64,000 nt of DNA from Streptomyces sp. NBC_01439. GTDB taxonomy: Bacteria > Actinomycetota > Actinomycetes > Streptomycetales > Streptomycetaceae. The number at the start of each line of letters is the position of its first letter. Positions within the stretch are counted from its first letter, which is position 1. Shown here piece by piece: positions 52,333-62,513 of this stretch. The stretch spans positions 3,856,001-3,920,000 of the forward strand of contig NZ_CP109487.1 of assembly GCF_036227605.1 (NCBI RefSeq), in the 5' to 3' direction. A program made the translations under genes and the position numbers. The notes below the pieces were generated by a model that saw nothing but the letters and a program-made list of their open reading frames with translations, had not been told where the DNA came from and did no database searches.

Positions 52333-52436
52333 CGCCGGCGTTTGAGGCGCGGGGTCTGGGGCGGAGCCCCAGGAACCCGGCTCCGCCGGGCACCGGGCTC
52401 CGCCCGGACCCGCGCCTCAAACGCCGGCGAGGCTGG
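52326..52436. repeat. 28-bp inverted repeat, dispersed family
   Basis: The arms 52326-52353 and 52409-52436 are exact reverse complements (core CGCCGGCGTTTGAGGCGCGG), 55 bp apart, with smaller GGAGCC/GGCTCC hairpins between them. The arm differs at two positions from the single copy at 7895-7922. Placed between the convergent sigma-like unit and metB, it can act as a terminator. Confidence 0.75.
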
Positions 52437-52500
52437 ACCTGGCCCGTCAGGAGCCGGGAGGGGGCGCCGGGCCCCGGTGGGGCCCGGCGGGGGGGCAGGA

Positions 52501-53658
52501 CTAGCCCAGGGCCTGGGTCAGGTCCGCCACGAGGTCATCGGCGTTCTCGATGCCGACCGACAGGCGGATCAGGTCCGCCGGGACCTCCAGGGCCGAGCCG
52601 GCCACCGACGCGTGCGTCATGCGGCCCGGGTGCTCGATCAGGGACTCGACGCCGCCCAGGGACTCGGCCAGGGTGAAGATCTTGGTGCGGCCGCAGACCG
52701 CGACCGCCTCTTCCTCGCCACCGGCGACCTGGAAGGAGATCATGCCGCCGAAGTTGCGCATCTGCTTGGCCGCGACCTCGTGACCCGGGTGCTCGGGCAG
52801 GCCCGGGTAGAGGACCTTGGTGACCTTCGGGTGGCGCTTGAGCAGCTCGACGATCTTGCCCGCGTTCTCCGCGTGCCGATCCATGCGCACGGCCAGGGTC
52901 TTGATGCCCCGCAGCACGACCCAGGAGTCGAACGGCCCGGCCACCGCGCCCATCGCGTTCTGGTGGTAGGCCAGCTCCTCGCCCAGCGCCGCGTCCGCGG
53001 CGACCAGCGCGCCGCCGACCACGTCGGAGTGCCCGCCCATGTACTTGGTCAGCGAGTGCACGACGACGTCCGCGCCCAGCGCCAGGGGCTGCTGGAGGTA
53101 CGGCGAGGCGAAGGTGTTGTCCACGACCAGCTTGGCGCCGGCCGAGCGCGCGATGTCGGCGACCACGGCGATGTCGGTGATGCCGAGCAGCGGGTTGGAG
53201 GGGGTCTCGACCCAGATGACCTTCGTCTTCGGGGTGAGGGCCGCCCGTACCGACTCGGGGTCGGAGGTGTCGGCCACCGACCACTCCACGCCCCAGCGGG
53301 AGACGACCTTCGCGAAGAGGCGGAACGTTCCACCGTACGCGTCGTTCGGGATGACCACGTGGTCGCCCGGGGCGAGCAGCGTACGCAGCAGGCAGTCCTC
53401 GGCGGCGAGTCCGGACGCGAAGGCGAGACCGCGGCGGCCGCCCTCCAGGGCCGCGAGGTTCTCCTCCAGCGCGGTCCGGGTCGGGTTGGCGCTGCGGCTG
53501 TACTCGTAGCCGCCGCGGAGCCCTCCGACGCCGTCCTGCTTGTAGGTGGAAACCTGGTAGATCGGGGGCACGACCGCGCCGGTCAGCGGGTCCGCCGTAT
53601 TGCCCGCGTGGATCGCGCGGGTCTCGAAGCTCTGGTGCTCGTGGCTGTCGTCGCTCAT
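52501..53658 (-). CDS. metB: Cystathionine gamma-synthase (Cys/Met metabolism PLP enzyme)
   Basis: A 385-residue fold-type-I PLP enzyme. The N-terminal FETRAIHAGNTADPLTGAVVPPIYQVSTYKQ, YEYSRSANPTRTALE, and PLP lysine in VHSLTKYMGGHSDVVGG identify the gamma-synthase/gamma-lyase group; the best fit is MetB, joining O-acyl-homoserine and cysteine to cystathionine, but cystathionine gamma-lyase activity cannot be excluded. Full length. Single gene, divergent from a membrane-protein gene. Confidence 0.9.
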   Translation of the reverse strand: MSDDSHEHQSFETRAIHAGNTADPLTGAVVPPIYQVSTYKQDGVGGLRGGYEYSRSANPTRTALEENLAALEGGRRGLAFASGLAAEDCLLRTLLAPGDHVVIPNDAYGGTFRLFAKVVSRWGVEWSVADTSDPESVRAALTPKTKVIWVETPSNPLLGITDIAVVADIARSAGAKLVVDNTFASPYLQQPLALGADVVVHSLTKYMGGHSDVVGGALVAADAALGEELAYHQNAMGAVAGPFDSWVVLRGIKTLAVRMDRHAENAGKIVELLKRHPKVTKVLYPGLPEHPGHEVAAKQMRNFGGMISFQVAGGEEEAVAVCGRTKIFTLAESLGGVESLIEHPGRMTHASVAGSALEVPADLIRLSVGIENADDLVADLTQALG

Positions 53659-53732
53659 GGTCCGATGCTATGCCCGCCCGGTACCGGGCCCCCTATTGGC
53701 CTGCTCCCCCCTCGGTCTGGTTCGCTGGAAGC

Positions 53733-54839
53733 ATGGAGATTTTGTGGGTGGTGTTCGGGATGCTCTTGATCATGCTCGTGCTCAGTCCGTACATACGGCG
53801 CCGGCGCGGTGCCATTCGCCTGGTCTCGCCGACCAGCCCCGACGCCGCCGACCCGGCGAACTACGGATTCGACCGGGAGGAAGAGCTGGACGTCCGCCTC
53901 CCCGGGCCCGACCAGGACCTGATGGCCGCCCTCGACAACGTGCGCCGCACCGGCGGATGGCAGGCGGCCTCGCAGCTGCTCGCCGGGACCCCGCGGGAGG
54001 GCGAGCGGCGCTGGCAGCGCGTGCAGGCCCTCGGCGGGGCCGCGGCCCTGGAACTGATGGCGCAGCCCGGGACGGGCGCACAGTGGCTGAAGGCGTGGCG
54101 GCTGGAGGCCGATGAGGACCCGGGCGGCGCGCAGGTGCACGCGGAACTGCTGGTGCAGCAGGCGTGGCGGCACTCGGGCGGGGTCGGCTCGGAGGACCAC
54201 CGGATCATCCTGGAGGAGGCCCGGGAAGCGTGCCGCAAGGCCGCGCTGCTGGCCCCTGAGGACCCGGTCCCGTACATCACGGAGCTGGCGATCGCGCGCG
54301 GACTTGCGTACCCGGAGGCGGAGTTCGACGAGCTGTGGGCGAAGGTCATGGACCGGGCCCCGGGCCACATGGGCGCCCATCTCGCGGCGCTGCACTACTG
54401 GGGTGCGCAGTGGCACGGCTCGCGGGAGCAGGCCGACGCCTTCGCGCACGCGGCCGCGGCGCGGGCCCCGCAGGGATCGCTGCTGGCGGCCCTGCCGCTG
54501 TTCGCGCTGCACGAGAACCAGCCGGACATCGTGCTGAGCCCGAGCTTCTTCCGGGGCGCGGTCGTCACGCGGGCGGTGGAGGGCGCGCTGTACGCGGTGC
54601 ACACGGCGCGGCAGGACGACCCGATGGTGGCGCACGTGCGGCACATGCTGCTGATGTTCCTGGTCTGCATGGAGCGGTGGGCGGAGGCCATGCAGCAGGT
54701 GCGGCACGTGGACGGTTACGTGGGCGCGCTGCCGTGGACGCAGGCGCCGAACCCGGCCGCCGCGTACGCGGTGCACCGGGCGTTGGCGGTGGCGGGGTAC
54801 GAGGCCAACGGCGGGTCGCCGGCGACGCTGGCGCAGTAG
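53733..54839 (+). CDS. Membrane-anchored helical-repeat protein (paralogue 1)
   Basis: A 368-residue protein: N-terminal membrane helix (residues 2-19), then a charged linker and a helical domain containing DPVPYITELAIARGLAYPEAEFDELWAKVMDRAPGHMG (split), HLAALHYWGAQWHGSREQADAFAHAAAA and RHVDGYVGALPW. The last two segments, with DPVPY, recur in the paralogue at 56618-57778. GGAAG precedes the ATG at 53733. No named family recognised. Divergent from metB. Confidence 0.75.
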   Translation: MEILWVVFGMLLIMLVLSPYIRRRRGAIRLVSPTSPDAADPANYGFDREEELDVRLPGPDQDLMAALDNVRRTGGWQAASQLLAGTPREGERRWQRVQALGGAAALELMAQPGTGAQWLKAWRLEADEDPGGAQVHAELLVQQAWRHSGGVGSEDHRIILEEAREACRKAALLAPEDPVPYITELAIARGLAYPEAEFDELWAKVMDRAPGHMGAHLAALHYWGAQWHGSREQADAFAHAAAARAPQGSLLAALPLFALHENQPDIVLSPSFFRGAVVTRAVEGALYAVHTARQDDPMVAHVRHMLLMFLVCMERWAEAMQQVRHVDGYVGALPWTQAPNPAAAYAVHRALAVAGYEANGGSPATLAQ

Positions 54840-54892
54840 CGTACGGGTGGGTCGCGGAGTGCCCCGCCGCGGCCCCCGCCCCACGGGATGGA

Positions 54893-54904
54893 CCGAAGCT
54901 TCGG
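54893..54904. promoter_or_regulatory. 12-bp perfect palindrome before the M48 gene
   Basis: CCGAAGCTTCGG, followed by an AT-richer stretch (54905-54935), about 120 bp upstream of the M48 protease start and after the stop of paralogue 1. Possible operator. Confidence 0.3.
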
Positions 54905-55022
54905 CCAATAAAGTTGCCGTAAGTAATCACAGGCCGCATGATGCGGCGGTGGCGGCCTTCTGCCCTGCCACCTGTGCCACCTGCTTCAGCACCATCTTCA
55001 TCCCGTGGGGGGATCTGTCCAT

Positions 55023-56621
55023 ATGGGCGCTTCACTGCGCGCCTTGCGCGCTCTCGTCCTGCTCGCAGGCTTCTACCTGCTCGGCGTGTTCCTGTTGGCC
55101 GCCCTCGGCGGCATCGACTACGCCGTCGTCACCACGCTGCACGGCCCGATCGTGTTCAAGCTGCTGCTGGTCTCCGTCGTCCTCGCCGTCCCGATCGTGC
55201 GCGGCCTGTTCATGCTGCGCACCCCGAAGGACGAGCCCCTGGCCGGCATCACGGTCAGCGAGGCGCAGGAGCCCGAACTGTGGGCGGTCGTACGCGACAT
55301 CGCGCAGCAGGTCGGCACCCGCGCTCCCGACGAGATCGTGCTGATCGACGAGGTGAACGCGGCCGTCGAGGAGGACGCCAAGCTGCTGGGCCTGCGGCCC
55401 GGCACCCGCCGCCTCTACGTCGGCCTGCCGTTGATGACGGGCCTGGACGAGATGCAGCTGCGCGCGGTGCTCGCCCACGAGATGGGCCACTACGCCAACT
55501 TCGACACGCGCCTGACCCCGCTGATCGCCCGTGGCCGCGGCCAGCTGATCCGCACCATCGGCTACTTCCACGACCGTGCCGACAAGAAGGTGGCCAAGGA
55601 GCGCGCCAAGCAGGAGCGCAAGGACGAGAAGCGGATCGCCAAGGGCAAGAAGGCCAAGGGCGTCGACACCACGGGCGAGGGTGCGATGTACCGCGCCATG
55701 GCCAAGATCTACATCGCGTACGGCAACTTCTACATGCGCGCCACCCTTTCCACCTCCCGCCGCCAGGAACTCGCCGCCGACCTCGCCTCGGTCCGGGTCG
55801 CCGGCCGCGACTCCGCCGCGTCCGCGCTCCGCGAGCTGAACGCCCTCGGCTCGGCGCACAACTTCTACATGGGCTCCTACGCCACCCTCGGCGTCAATGC
55901 CGGCCTGCTGCCCCAGCCGGGCGAGGTCTTCGGCGGCCTGCGCCGGCTCCTGGCGGCGCGCTCGGCCGACCTGGACGAGCTGCGCGAGGAACTGTCGACC
56001 GAGCCCGCCTCCCCCTACGACTCCCACCCCGCGCTCGCCGAGCGCGTGGCCCGCATCGAGGCCCTGCCCGACGACGGCCGCGGCGGTCAGGCCACCCGGC
56101 CGGCCCTGGAGCTGCTGGCCGACGCCGACGCGGCGCTGGCCGCGCTGGAGCCGGCCGTCCTCAGCCCGGAGGCGCTCGCGCTCAAGCGGGTCGACTGGGC
56201 GGACCTCGTCCACGAGTCCATGACCAAGTACGTCGGTGAGGGCGCGGAGGACATCCGCGAGGCCTTCGCCGCCGAGGGCGCCGGCCCCGGGCTCGATGCC
56301 GTGCTCGACGCGTTCGACGCCGACCCGGCGGTGCGCTGGCGCATCGCCGACCGGTTCCCGAAGTCCGAGGAGGCGCAGGCCGCCACCGGCCGCACGGCCC
56401 GCGAGTTCGCCCGCCCGGTGGTCCGGCGCACGCTGAACCAGCTGGTCACCGTCGAGCTGACGGCGCGCGGCGCCGCCCGCTGGCAGCTGTCCTGGTCCGA
56501 GTCGGCCTCGCTGAGCTACCCGGCCGACGGCTTCCAGGACCGCCTGGGCGCCGCCCTGGACGCGGCCGTCGCCGACCTGCCCGACACCGAACCCCTGCGA
56601 AAGCTGGTGCTTGCCCCGTGA
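55023..56621 (+). CDS. M48 family membrane metalloprotease (HtpX/Ste24-like)
   Basis: A 532-residue protein. Two N-terminal membrane helices (~8-28 and 42-62), then the M48 catalytic domain with HEMGHY (zinc His pair and Glu) and the third ligand in SRRQELAADLAS, separated by an unusually Lys-rich insert (KKVAKERAKQERKDEKR...KGKKAKG). A C-terminal ~200-residue domain (VDWADLVHESMTKYVGEGAEDI...) is additional to HtpX. M48 enzymes degrade damaged membrane proteins. The ATG at 55023 is preferred over a GTG at 55005. The next gene overlaps its stop (GTGA). Confidence 0.87.
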   Translation: MGASLRALRALVLLAGFYLLGVFLLAALGGIDYAVVTTLHGPIVFKLLLVSVVLAVPIVRGLFMLRTPKDEPLAGITVSEAQEPELWAVVRDIAQQVGTRAPDEIVLIDEVNAAVEEDAKLLGLRPGTRRLYVGLPLMTGLDEMQLRAVLAHEMGHYANFDTRLTPLIARGRGQLIRTIGYFHDRADKKVAKERAKQERKDEKRIAKGKKAKGVDTTGEGAMYRAMAKIYIAYGNFYMRATLSTSRRQELAADLASVRVAGRDSAASALRELNALGSAHNFYMGSYATLGVNAGLLPQPGEVFGGLRRLLAARSADLDELREELSTEPASPYDSHPALAERVARIEALPDDGRGGQATRPALELLADADAALAALEPAVLSPEALALKRVDWADLVHESMTKYVGEGAEDIREAFAAEGAGPGLDAVLDAFDADPAVRWRIADRFPKSEEAQAATGRTAREFARPVVRRTLNQLVTVELTARGAARWQLSWSESASLSYPADGFQDRLGAALDAAVADLPDTEPLRKLVLAP

Positions 56622-57778
56622 TCGGCCTCTACATCCTGGGCGCCGTGCTGCTGTTCGGCGCGTTCAAGGTCCTGCGCGGCGTCTACTTCATCCGCAAGGC
56701 GAAGCGGCTGGAGGCCGAGATCGCCGTCATCGAGGGCCGGACCGAGGCCACGAACGCCGAAACGTCCTCCATCAAGGCGAAGCGGAAGGCCGAGCAGGCC
56801 GCAGCGGTCGTCGCGCTGGGCTTCGTGCCGGAGGACGAGCTCGACACGGACAACGCGTGGCCCGTGTCGCCCGAGGAGACCGCCGCCGTCGCGGCGGTCA
56901 AGGGCGGCGACTGGGAAGCGGCCGCGGCCTATCTGGAGGCGGCCGGGCAGGACTGGGAGGAGCGCTGGCAGCGCATGCGCCCCCTGTCCGAGCTGGCTGC
57001 CGAGGACGACGCCTGGCTGCTGGCCTGGCGCGCGGCCAGGCCGTCGGACCCGTCCGCAGCGCTGGTGAACGCGGACACGGGCGTCCTTGTCGCGTGGAAC
57101 GTGCGGGGCTCGGCGCGGGCCAGCCACACCACCCAGGAGCAGTTCCGGATCTTCCGCGAGCTGCTGCTCAAGGCGCAGGAGCAGGCGCGGGAGGCCCAGC
57201 GGCTGGCGGACCCCGCGGACCCGGTTCCGTACATGGTGGAGCAGTCCATCAGCCAGGGCCTGGGCTACTCGCACGAGGAGTACCAGCAGCTGTGGTCGCA
57301 GATCATCAAGCGCGACCCGAAGAACCTGTCGGCCCACACGAACGCCATGCAGTACTGGAGCCAGAAGTGGCGCGGCTCGCACGAGCGGGCGCTCGCCTTC
57401 GCCCGCGAGTGCGCCGCCGGGGCCGAGCCGGGTGAGCTGCTGTCCGTGCTGCCGCTCATCGCCTTCGTCGAGCAGGAGCTGCACGAGTCGGACCTCAAGC
57501 CGGAGACCTTCTTCAAGGAGCCCGAGGTCCTCGCGGCGGTCGATGCGGCCCTCGTCGACCTGGCGGCGGCCGATCCGAACGACCGGCGGTCGATCCGGCT
57601 GCGCCACCCGCTCGCGTGGTTCCTGTTCTGGCAGGACCGGGACGCGGAGGCGGTCGAGCAGTTCCGCCACATCGACGGACACATCGGGGCGATGCCCTGG
57701 CGCTACTGGCCGAAGTCCCGCTACGTGCACGCCCGGGACTGGGCGGTGCGCGTGGTCACGCCGGGTCTGGAGCCGTAA
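56618..57778 (+). CDS. Membrane-anchored helical-repeat protein (paralogue 2)
   Basis: A 386-residue protein whose GTG overlaps the M48 stop by 4 nt. An N-terminal membrane helix (2-24, [17 protein letters not shown]) and a short coiled coil ([22 protein letters not shown], shortened) are followed by a helical domain. Shared with paralogue 1: [56 protein letters not shown] and [14 protein letters not shown]. Co-translation with the protease suggests that it is a partner or regulator of it. Function unknown. Confidence 0.78.
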   Translation: MIGLYILGAVLLFGAFKVLRGVYFIRKAKRLEAEIAVIEGRTEATNAETSSIKAKRKAEQAAAVVALGFVPEDELDTDNAWPVSPEETAAVAAVKGGDWEAAAAYLEAAGQDWEERWQRMRPLSELAAEDDAWLLAWRAARPSDPSAALVNADTGVLVAWNVRGSARASHTTQEQFRIFRELLLKAQEQAREAQRLADPADPVPYMVEQSISQGLGYSHEEYQQLWSQIIKRDPKNLSAHTNAMQYWSQKWRGSHERALAFARECAAGAEPGELLSVLPLIAFVEQELHESDLKPETFFKEPEVLAAVDAALVDLAAADPNDRRSIRLRHPLAWFLFWQDRDAEAVEQFRHIDGHIGAMPWRYWPKSRYVHARDWAVRVVTPGLEP

Positions 57779-57784
57779 CGGCGG

Positions 57785-57822
57785 GCGGAGGGCGGGTCGG
57801 GGAATCCCGGCCCGCCCTCCGC
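57785..57822 (+). terminator. Terminator after the M48/paralogue unit
   Basis: GCGGAGGGCGGG (57785-57796) / CCCGCCCTCCGC (57811-57822), perfect 12-bp stem with a 14-nt loop. Confidence 0.75.
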
Positions 57823-57851
57823 ACGTTGTCACTCCCACAAGGAGGGAATCC

Positions 57852-58520
57852 ATGTTCTCGTACCGCCGTACGCCCGAGCTCCCCACCCGCGAGGAGGCCC
57901 TGACGGGCCGCGCGGAGCCGCTGTTCGCCGTGCCCGACCGGCACACCGTGCTGGGCAACCCGCTGTCCGGCCCCTACCCCGCGCACCTGGAAGTCGCCGA
58001 CTTCGGTCTGGGCTGTTTCTGGGGTGCGGAGCGCAAGTTCTGGCAGACCCCCGGGGTGTGGACCACGCTGGCCGGCTACCAGGGCGGCTTCACCGAGAAT
58101 CCGACCTACGAGGAGGTCTGCTCGGGTCTGACCGGCCACACCGAGGTGGTCCGCGTGGTCTTCGACCCGTCGCAGGTCTCCTACGCGGCGCTACTGAAGC
58201 TGTTCTGGGAGTCCCACGACCCCACCCAGGGCTTCCGCCAGGGCAACGACGTCGGCACCCAGTACCGCTCGGCGGTCTACACCCACTCCCCCGACCAGCA
58301 GGCGACGGCGGAGGCCTCCCGCACGGCCTACCAGCAGGTCCTGGCCTCCTCGGGCTACGGACCGATCACCACGGCGGTGCTGCCGGCGGCGGAGCGCCCC
58401 TTCTGGCCCGCGGAAGCACACCACCAGCAGTACCTGGACAAGAACCCGGGCGGCTACTGCGGCATCGGCGGCACGGGCGTGTCCTGCCCGATCGGTGTGG
58501 CGAAGGCCCCCGGGGCGTGA
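57852..58520 (+). CDS. msrA: Peptide-methionine (S)-S-oxide reductase
   Basis: A 222-residue MsrA. Catalytic motif GCFWGAER (Cys55), then [25 protein letters not shown] (shortened), NDVGTQYRS and the C-terminal resolving cysteines in [14 protein letters not shown]. It repairs oxidised methionine with thioredoxin as reductant. GGAGG at 57841-57845 precedes the ATG. The next gene overlaps its stop by 4 nt. Confidence 0.96.
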   Translation: MFSYRRTPELPTREEALTGRAEPLFAVPDRHTVLGNPLSGPYPAHLEVADFGLGCFWGAERKFWQTPGVWTTLAGYQGGFTENPTYEEVCSGLTGHTEVVRVVFDPSQVSYAALLKLFWESHDPTQGFRQGNDVGTQYRSAVYTHSPDQQATAEASRTAYQQVLASSGYGPITTAVLPAAERPFWPAEAHHQQYLDKNPGGYCGIGGTGVSCPIGVAKAPGA

Positions 58521-59116
58521 GCGCCCCCGTCGACCCCGCGCACGCTGGGTTGACCCGTGTGTGGCAGCGGCACAGGCCGCCCGGCCCGCTGCTGCCGCAC
58601 GAGCTGAAGACCGTGTACGCCGACCGGTGGGTGCGTTTCCACAGCCTGCCGGAGTCAAAGCGCTACCCGGACGGCGAGGCGGAGTACGCGGTGCTCCTGG
58701 ACCGGTACAACACGGTTCTGGACGAGCTCTTCGCGGGCGGCGAAGCGTACGTGGTAACCACGGACTGGGCCGACCCGTCCGAGCCGACGGCCCACTCGGC
58801 ACGCCGCGCTGCCCTCCACCCGGAGGGCACGCTGTGGACGACCCTGGACGACGCCGACGACCCGGATCCGGCCTTCCACACGCGCTGGTACTTCTACGCC
58901 GACCGTCGCCGCTGGCGGCGCGGCTGCCTCGACCCGCTTCTGCGCGCCGTCGCGGACGACACGCTGCCCGGCATCTTCGTGACGGACCCGGACCTCACCC
59001 GCATCCACCACCCGTACGACGGCGGCGCCGATGTCGTCCTCGCCACGCGGCAGGAGCGGGACCTGATGCGCGGGCGGCACTCCGACTGGCTGTCCGCGCA
59101 CCCCAAGGGGTACTGA
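58517..59116 (+). CDS. DUF3885-like protein
   Basis: A 199-residue soluble protein starting at GTG 58517 inside the msrA stop (GTGA). Features: [51 protein letters not shown] (in shorter conserved pieces), [13 protein letters not shown] and [16 protein letters not shown] near the C-terminus. The ending resembles the DUF3885 pattern (I-x-H-x-YDxxGxDVI), so I give that name tentatively. Co-expressed with msrA; role unknown. Confidence 0.7.
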   Translation: MSAPVDPAHAGLTRVWQRHRPPGPLLPHELKTVYADRWVRFHSLPESKRYPDGEAEYAVLLDRYNTVLDELFAGGEAYVVTTDWADPSEPTAHSARRAALHPEGTLWTTLDDADDPDPAFHTRWYFYADRRRWRRGCLDPLLRAVADDTLPGIFVTDPDLTRIHHPYDGGADVVLATRQERDLMRGRHSDWLSAHPKGY

Positions 59117-59182
59117 GGCCGCGCGGAACGGGTGACTCCAGCCGGCCGCCGGCCGCCCCGCCCGCCGCGTCCCGTCCCGGGG

Positions 59183-60274
59183 TCAGATCGTCGACGCGTC
59201 GATCACGAAGCGGTAGCGCACGTCGCTCGCCAGCACCCGCTCGTACGCCTCGTTGATCTGCCCGGCGGCGATCAGCTCGATCTCCGCGCCCAGTCCGTGC
59301 TCGGCGCAGAAGTCCAGCATCTCCTGGGTCTCGGCGATCCCGCCGATCATCGATCCGGCGAGGGTCTTGCGGCCGGCGATGACGGAGAAGAGGTTGAGCG
59401 CCACGGGCTCCTCCGGAGCGCCGACGTTCACCAGCGCGCCGTCGACCTTCAGCAGGCCCAGGTAGGCGTCCAGGCCGAGCGGCGCGGAGACGGTGGACAG
59501 GATCAGGTCGAAGCGGCCGGCCAGTTCCTCGAAGGTGGCCTCGTCGCCGGTGGCGTAGAAGTGGGAGGCGCCCAGCTTCAGGCCGTCCTCCTTCTTGCGC
59601 AGGGTCTGCGACAGGACGGTGACCTCCGCGCCGAGCGCGTGCGCGATCTTCACGCCGATGTGGCCGAGGCCGCCGAGGCCGACGACCGCGACCTGCTTGC
59701 CGGGTCCCGCCTGCCAGTGCTTGAGCGGGGAGTAGAGGGTGATGCCGGCGCAGAGCAGCGGGGCGGCGACGTCGAGGGCGAGACCGTCGGGGATGCGGAC
59801 GGTGTACTTCTCGTCGACGACGAGGTGGGTGGAGTAGCCGCCGTACGTGGGCTCGCCGCTCCGGTCGAGGGCGTTGTAGGTGCCGGTCATGCCCTCGGCG
59901 CAGTACTGCTCCTGGCCGCGCAGGCAGTACGCGCAGGTGCGGCAGGAGTCGACGAAGCAGCCGACGCCCACCCGGTCCCCGACGGAGAACCGGGTGACGG
60001 CCGCACCGACTTCGGAGACGACACCGGCGATCTCGTGGCCGGGGACCATCGGGTAGATGCCCTCGCCCCAGCCGTCGCGCACCTGGTGGATGTCGGAGTG
60101 GCAGATGCCGGAGTACTTGATGTCGATGAGGACGTCGTGCTCGCCGACGGGACGGCGCGTGATGGTGGTGCGCTCCAGCGGGGCCTTGGCGGCGGGGGCG
60201 GCGTACGCGGCGACCTGCGTGCCCTGCGTGGCCTGGGTGGCCTGCGTGCCCTGGGTGGCGTGGGTGACGGACAT
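59183..60274 (-). CDS. Zinc-dependent NAD(P) alcohol dehydrogenase (cinnamyl/YahK-type)
   Basis: A 363-residue medium-chain dehydrogenase. Catalytic zinc site [11 protein letters not shown] (Cys, His), [10 protein letters not shown], the structural-zinc loop [15 protein letters not shown], and the nucleotide-binding [17 protein letters not shown]. This resembles the cinnamyl-alcohol/YahK-AdhC group, which reduces aldehydes. The N-terminus has an odd [17 protein letters not shown] repeat before the domain starts. GAGGAG precedes the ATG at 60274. Divergent from an XRE-type regulator that likely controls it. Confidence 0.92.
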   Translation of the reverse strand: MSVTHATQGTQATQATQGTQVAAYAAPAAKAPLERTTITRRPVGEHDVLIDIKYSGICHSDIHQVRDGWGEGIYPMVPGHEIAGVVSEVGAAVTRFSVGDRVGVGCFVDSCRTCAYCLRGQEQYCAEGMTGTYNALDRSGEPTYGGYSTHLVVDEKYTVRIPDGLALDVAAPLLCAGITLYSPLKHWQAGPGKQVAVVGLGGLGHIGVKIAHALGAEVTVLSQTLRKKEDGLKLGASHFYATGDEATFEELAGRFDLILSTVSAPLGLDAYLGLLKVDGALVNVGAPEEPVALNLFSVIAGRKTLAGSMIGGIAETQEMLDFCAEHGLGAEIELIAAGQINEAYERVLASDVRYRFVIDASTI

Positions 60275-60426
60275 GGGGGTGCTCCTCGAACGGGGTCGTG
60301 CCTCTGCGGTAACCCCCACGCTGCCGGTCCGTGCGACGGACAGCCATCCCCCTGTCCTGCCTACGACCGGCGAACCTACCCCTGGCGGGGTCAGGCTCAC
60401 GGCTGCCCCCCGGCGCACCGCCCGGG

Positions 60427-60432
60427 GATACT
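60427..60432 (+). promoter_or_regulatory. -10 element of probable leaderless promoter
   Basis: GATACT ends 6 nt before the ATG at 60439; no ribosome-binding site lies between. Confidence 0.5.
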
Positions 60433-60438
60433 TGCGGA

Positions 60439-61350
60439 ATGGACCAGCTTGATCAGCGAGCCTGCCTCGGCGAGTTCCTCCGCTCCCGCCGTGCGCGGCT
60501 GCGCCCCGAGGACGTGGGCCTGCCCGACCACGGGCGCCGCCGGCGCGTGCCCGGGCTGCGCCGGGAGGAGCTGGCGCAGCTGGCGGGTGTGTCGGTCGCG
60601 TACTACACGCGGCTGGAACAGCGCGACGGGCACAACGTGTCGGTGGAGGTCCTGGACGCGCTCGCGCGGGCCCTGCGCCTCGACGGGAGCGAGCGGGCCC
60701 ACCTGATGGACCTGGCGCGGCCGAAGGCGCACCGGCGCCGCCACAGCCGGCGCCCGCAGCAAGTGCGGCCGGAGCTGCGCACGCTGATGGACGCGATGTG
60801 CGGCGTACCGGCGTACCTGGTGGGGCACCGGCAGGACGTCATCGGCTGGAACCGGCTGGCCGCCGCGGTCTTCGGGGACTTCGGGGCGCTGCCCGCCGCC
60901 GAGCGCAACCTCGTGCGGCTGGTGTTCCTGGACCCGGCGACGGCGGAGCTGTACGGGGAGTGGGAGTGCCGGGCGTGCGAGGTGGTGAGCAACCTGCGGA
61001 TGTACGCCGGCCAGAACCCGGACGACGAGCAGCTGTCGGCGCTGGTCGGGGAGCTGTCGGTGAAGAACGAGGAGTTTCGGCGGCTGTGGGCGGCGCACAC
61101 GGTGGCGGGCAAGACGCACGGGGAGAAGGTGCTGCGGCACCCGCTCGTGGGTGAGCTGCGGCTGTCCTTCGAGACGCTGAGGCTCCCGGACGACCCGGCG
61201 CAGTCGCTGGTCACCTTCCACGCGGCCCCCGGCTCCCCGTCGGCGGACGCCCTGCGCCTGCTGGCGTCGTGGTCGGCCCCGTCGACCGCGCCGCCGGCCG
61301 CGCAGGCGCCCGGACAGGCCCCCGGGCAGGCGCCCGCGCGCTCGGCGTAA
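60439..61350 (+). CDS. XRE/MmyB-type helix-turn-helix regulator
   Basis: A 303-residue regulator: helix-turn-helix at ~10-75 ([38 protein letters not shown]) followed by the MmyB-like PAS/ligand domain ([26 protein letters not shown], then [44 protein letters not shown]). MmyB-type regulators bind fatty acids or related small molecules and often control adjacent oxidoreductase genes, here the divergent alcohol dehydrogenase. The C-terminus is a PGQAPGQAP repeat. Confidence 0.9.
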   Translation: MDQLDQRACLGEFLRSRRARLRPEDVGLPDHGRRRRVPGLRREELAQLAGVSVAYYTRLEQRDGHNVSVEVLDALARALRLDGSERAHLMDLARPKAHRRRHSRRPQQVRPELRTLMDAMCGVPAYLVGHRQDVIGWNRLAAAVFGDFGALPAAERNLVRLVFLDPATAELYGEWECRACEVVSNLRMYAGQNPDDEQLSALVGELSVKNEEFRRLWAAHTVAGKTHGEKVLRHPLVGELRLSFETLRLPDDPAQSLVTFHAAPGSPSADALRLLASWSAPSTAPPAAQAPGQAPGQAPARSA

Positions 61351-61410
61351 CCACCGGTGGGGCGCTCGCCCGCACGGTGACCGGCGCGGTCGGCGGCGTC
61401 CCGGATCCGG

Positions 61411-62370
61411 CTACAGCTTGATCTGGAAGATGCCCGCCTCCCGCCCCCGCCGGTAGCCGATGGACTCGTTCACCGCCCGCATCTGGGTGTTCGCGTCGGC
61501 CACCGTCGTGGCGATGCGGCGCAGCGCCGGGTGACGTGCGGCTGCGTCGGCCGCCATGCGCAGTTTCACGGCGCGGCCGAGGCCGTGGCCGCGGTGGCCG
61601 GGGACGACCACCGTGTCGTACTGGAGGGCGCGCGGGCCGGAGGGGTCCGGCAGGACGAGTTCGGTGTACGCCGCCACCTCGCCGGCCCCGGTCACGGCTG
61701 CGACCGTGATCAGCTCTCCGCCCCGGTCGATGATCACTTGCTGCACGGCGTGCAGCCGCTGCGCCGTCCAGGCCTGGATCCGCTCGTCCATGTCCCCGCT
61801 CGGCGCGTCCTCCATCGCCTCGTGGGCCGCGGCGGCGGCCGGCGCCCAGGCGTCGGGGACCAGGCCGTGCCACGTGACGAGCTCGTATCCGGGGGTAGCC
61901 GGGACCTGCGCGGGTCGGTCGGCGGGGAGTTCCTGTTCGTACCAGGTCATGGGCAGGACCTTCGCGAACCCCAGCGACTCCGCGAACGCCTGCCCCGGTC
62001 CCCCCAGATCCAGCAGGGTGGCGACCGAGGTCCGGCCGTCCGCGAGCAGTTCCTCGCGGACCCGCTCCCACAGGGCGGTGCCCACGCCCCGGCGCCGCTC
62101 CTGCGGCCGTACGGCCAGCACGTCCAGGAACGCGGTGTGCGTGTTGCCCTCGTCCGTGAACAGGACCAGGGCCGCTACGCCCGCGCCCCCGTCCGTCGTC
62201 CAGAGCACGGGCCGGCCGCGCGCCGGCCTGACGGACAGCCGCCCGACAACCTCCCTGCGGGACGGTACGGGCAGCTGCGGCAGATCGGCGGCCGCGGCGT
62301 CGGTCAGCACCGCCAGCCAGGCGTCGATCGCGTCGTCGGACGGAGGAAGGTCGAGGGAGTGGATCATCAT
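61411..62370 (-). CDS. Double GNAT-domain acetyltransferase
   Basis: A 319-residue protein of two GNAT folds. The first has VLAVRPQERRRGVGTALWERV (acetyl-CoA loop) and the second YDTVVVPGHRGHGLGRAVKLRM with a typical C-terminus MRAVNESIGYRRGREAGIFQIKL (shortened). Such tandem proteins resemble MshD and other two-domain actinobacterial acetyltransferases, but motifs for mycothiol synthase are not clear, so the substrate is open. Likely leaderless: TAGTGT ends 7 nt before the ATG at 62370. Confidence 0.87.
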   Translation of the reverse strand: MMIHSLDLPPSDDAIDAWLAVLTDAAAADLPQLPVPSRREVVGRLSVRPARGRPVLWTTDGGAGVAALVLFTDEGNTHTAFLDVLAVRPQERRRGVGTALWERVREELLADGRTSVATLLDLGGPGQAFAESLGFAKVLPMTWYEQELPADRPAQVPATPGYELVTWHGLVPDAWAPAAAAAHEAMEDAPSGDMDERIQAWTAQRLHAVQQVIIDRGGELITVAAVTGAGEVAAYTELVLPDPSGPRALQYDTVVVPGHRGHGLGRAVKLRMAADAAARHPALRRIATTVADANTQMRAVNESIGYRRGREAGIFQIKL

Positions 62371-62377
62371 GTCGCCG

Positions 62378-62383
62378 ACACTA
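62378..62383 (-). promoter_or_regulatory. -10 element of probable leaderless promoter
   Basis: TAGTGT on the minus strand, 7 nt before the GNAT ATG at 62370. Confidence 0.4.
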
Positions 62384-62440
62384 GACGCGCCCCGGGGCCG
62401 GCGCGGGGCGCTTTTCGGCCACGTCGCCCCGGCCCGGCGC

Positions 62441-62504
62441 CGCGCACGAAACACGGACGGCGGGGATCCCGTGAGGGGTCCCCGCCGTCCGTGTTTCGTG
62501 CGCG
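62441..62504 (-). terminator. Very strong terminator after the L,D-transpeptidase gene
   Basis: A perfect 26-bp stem (62441-62466 with 62479-62504) and 12-nt loop, starting 9 nt after the stop on the minus strand. It insulates the transpeptidase from the GNAT gene on the same strand. Confidence 0.93.
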
Positions 62505-62513
62505 TGCTGGAGG

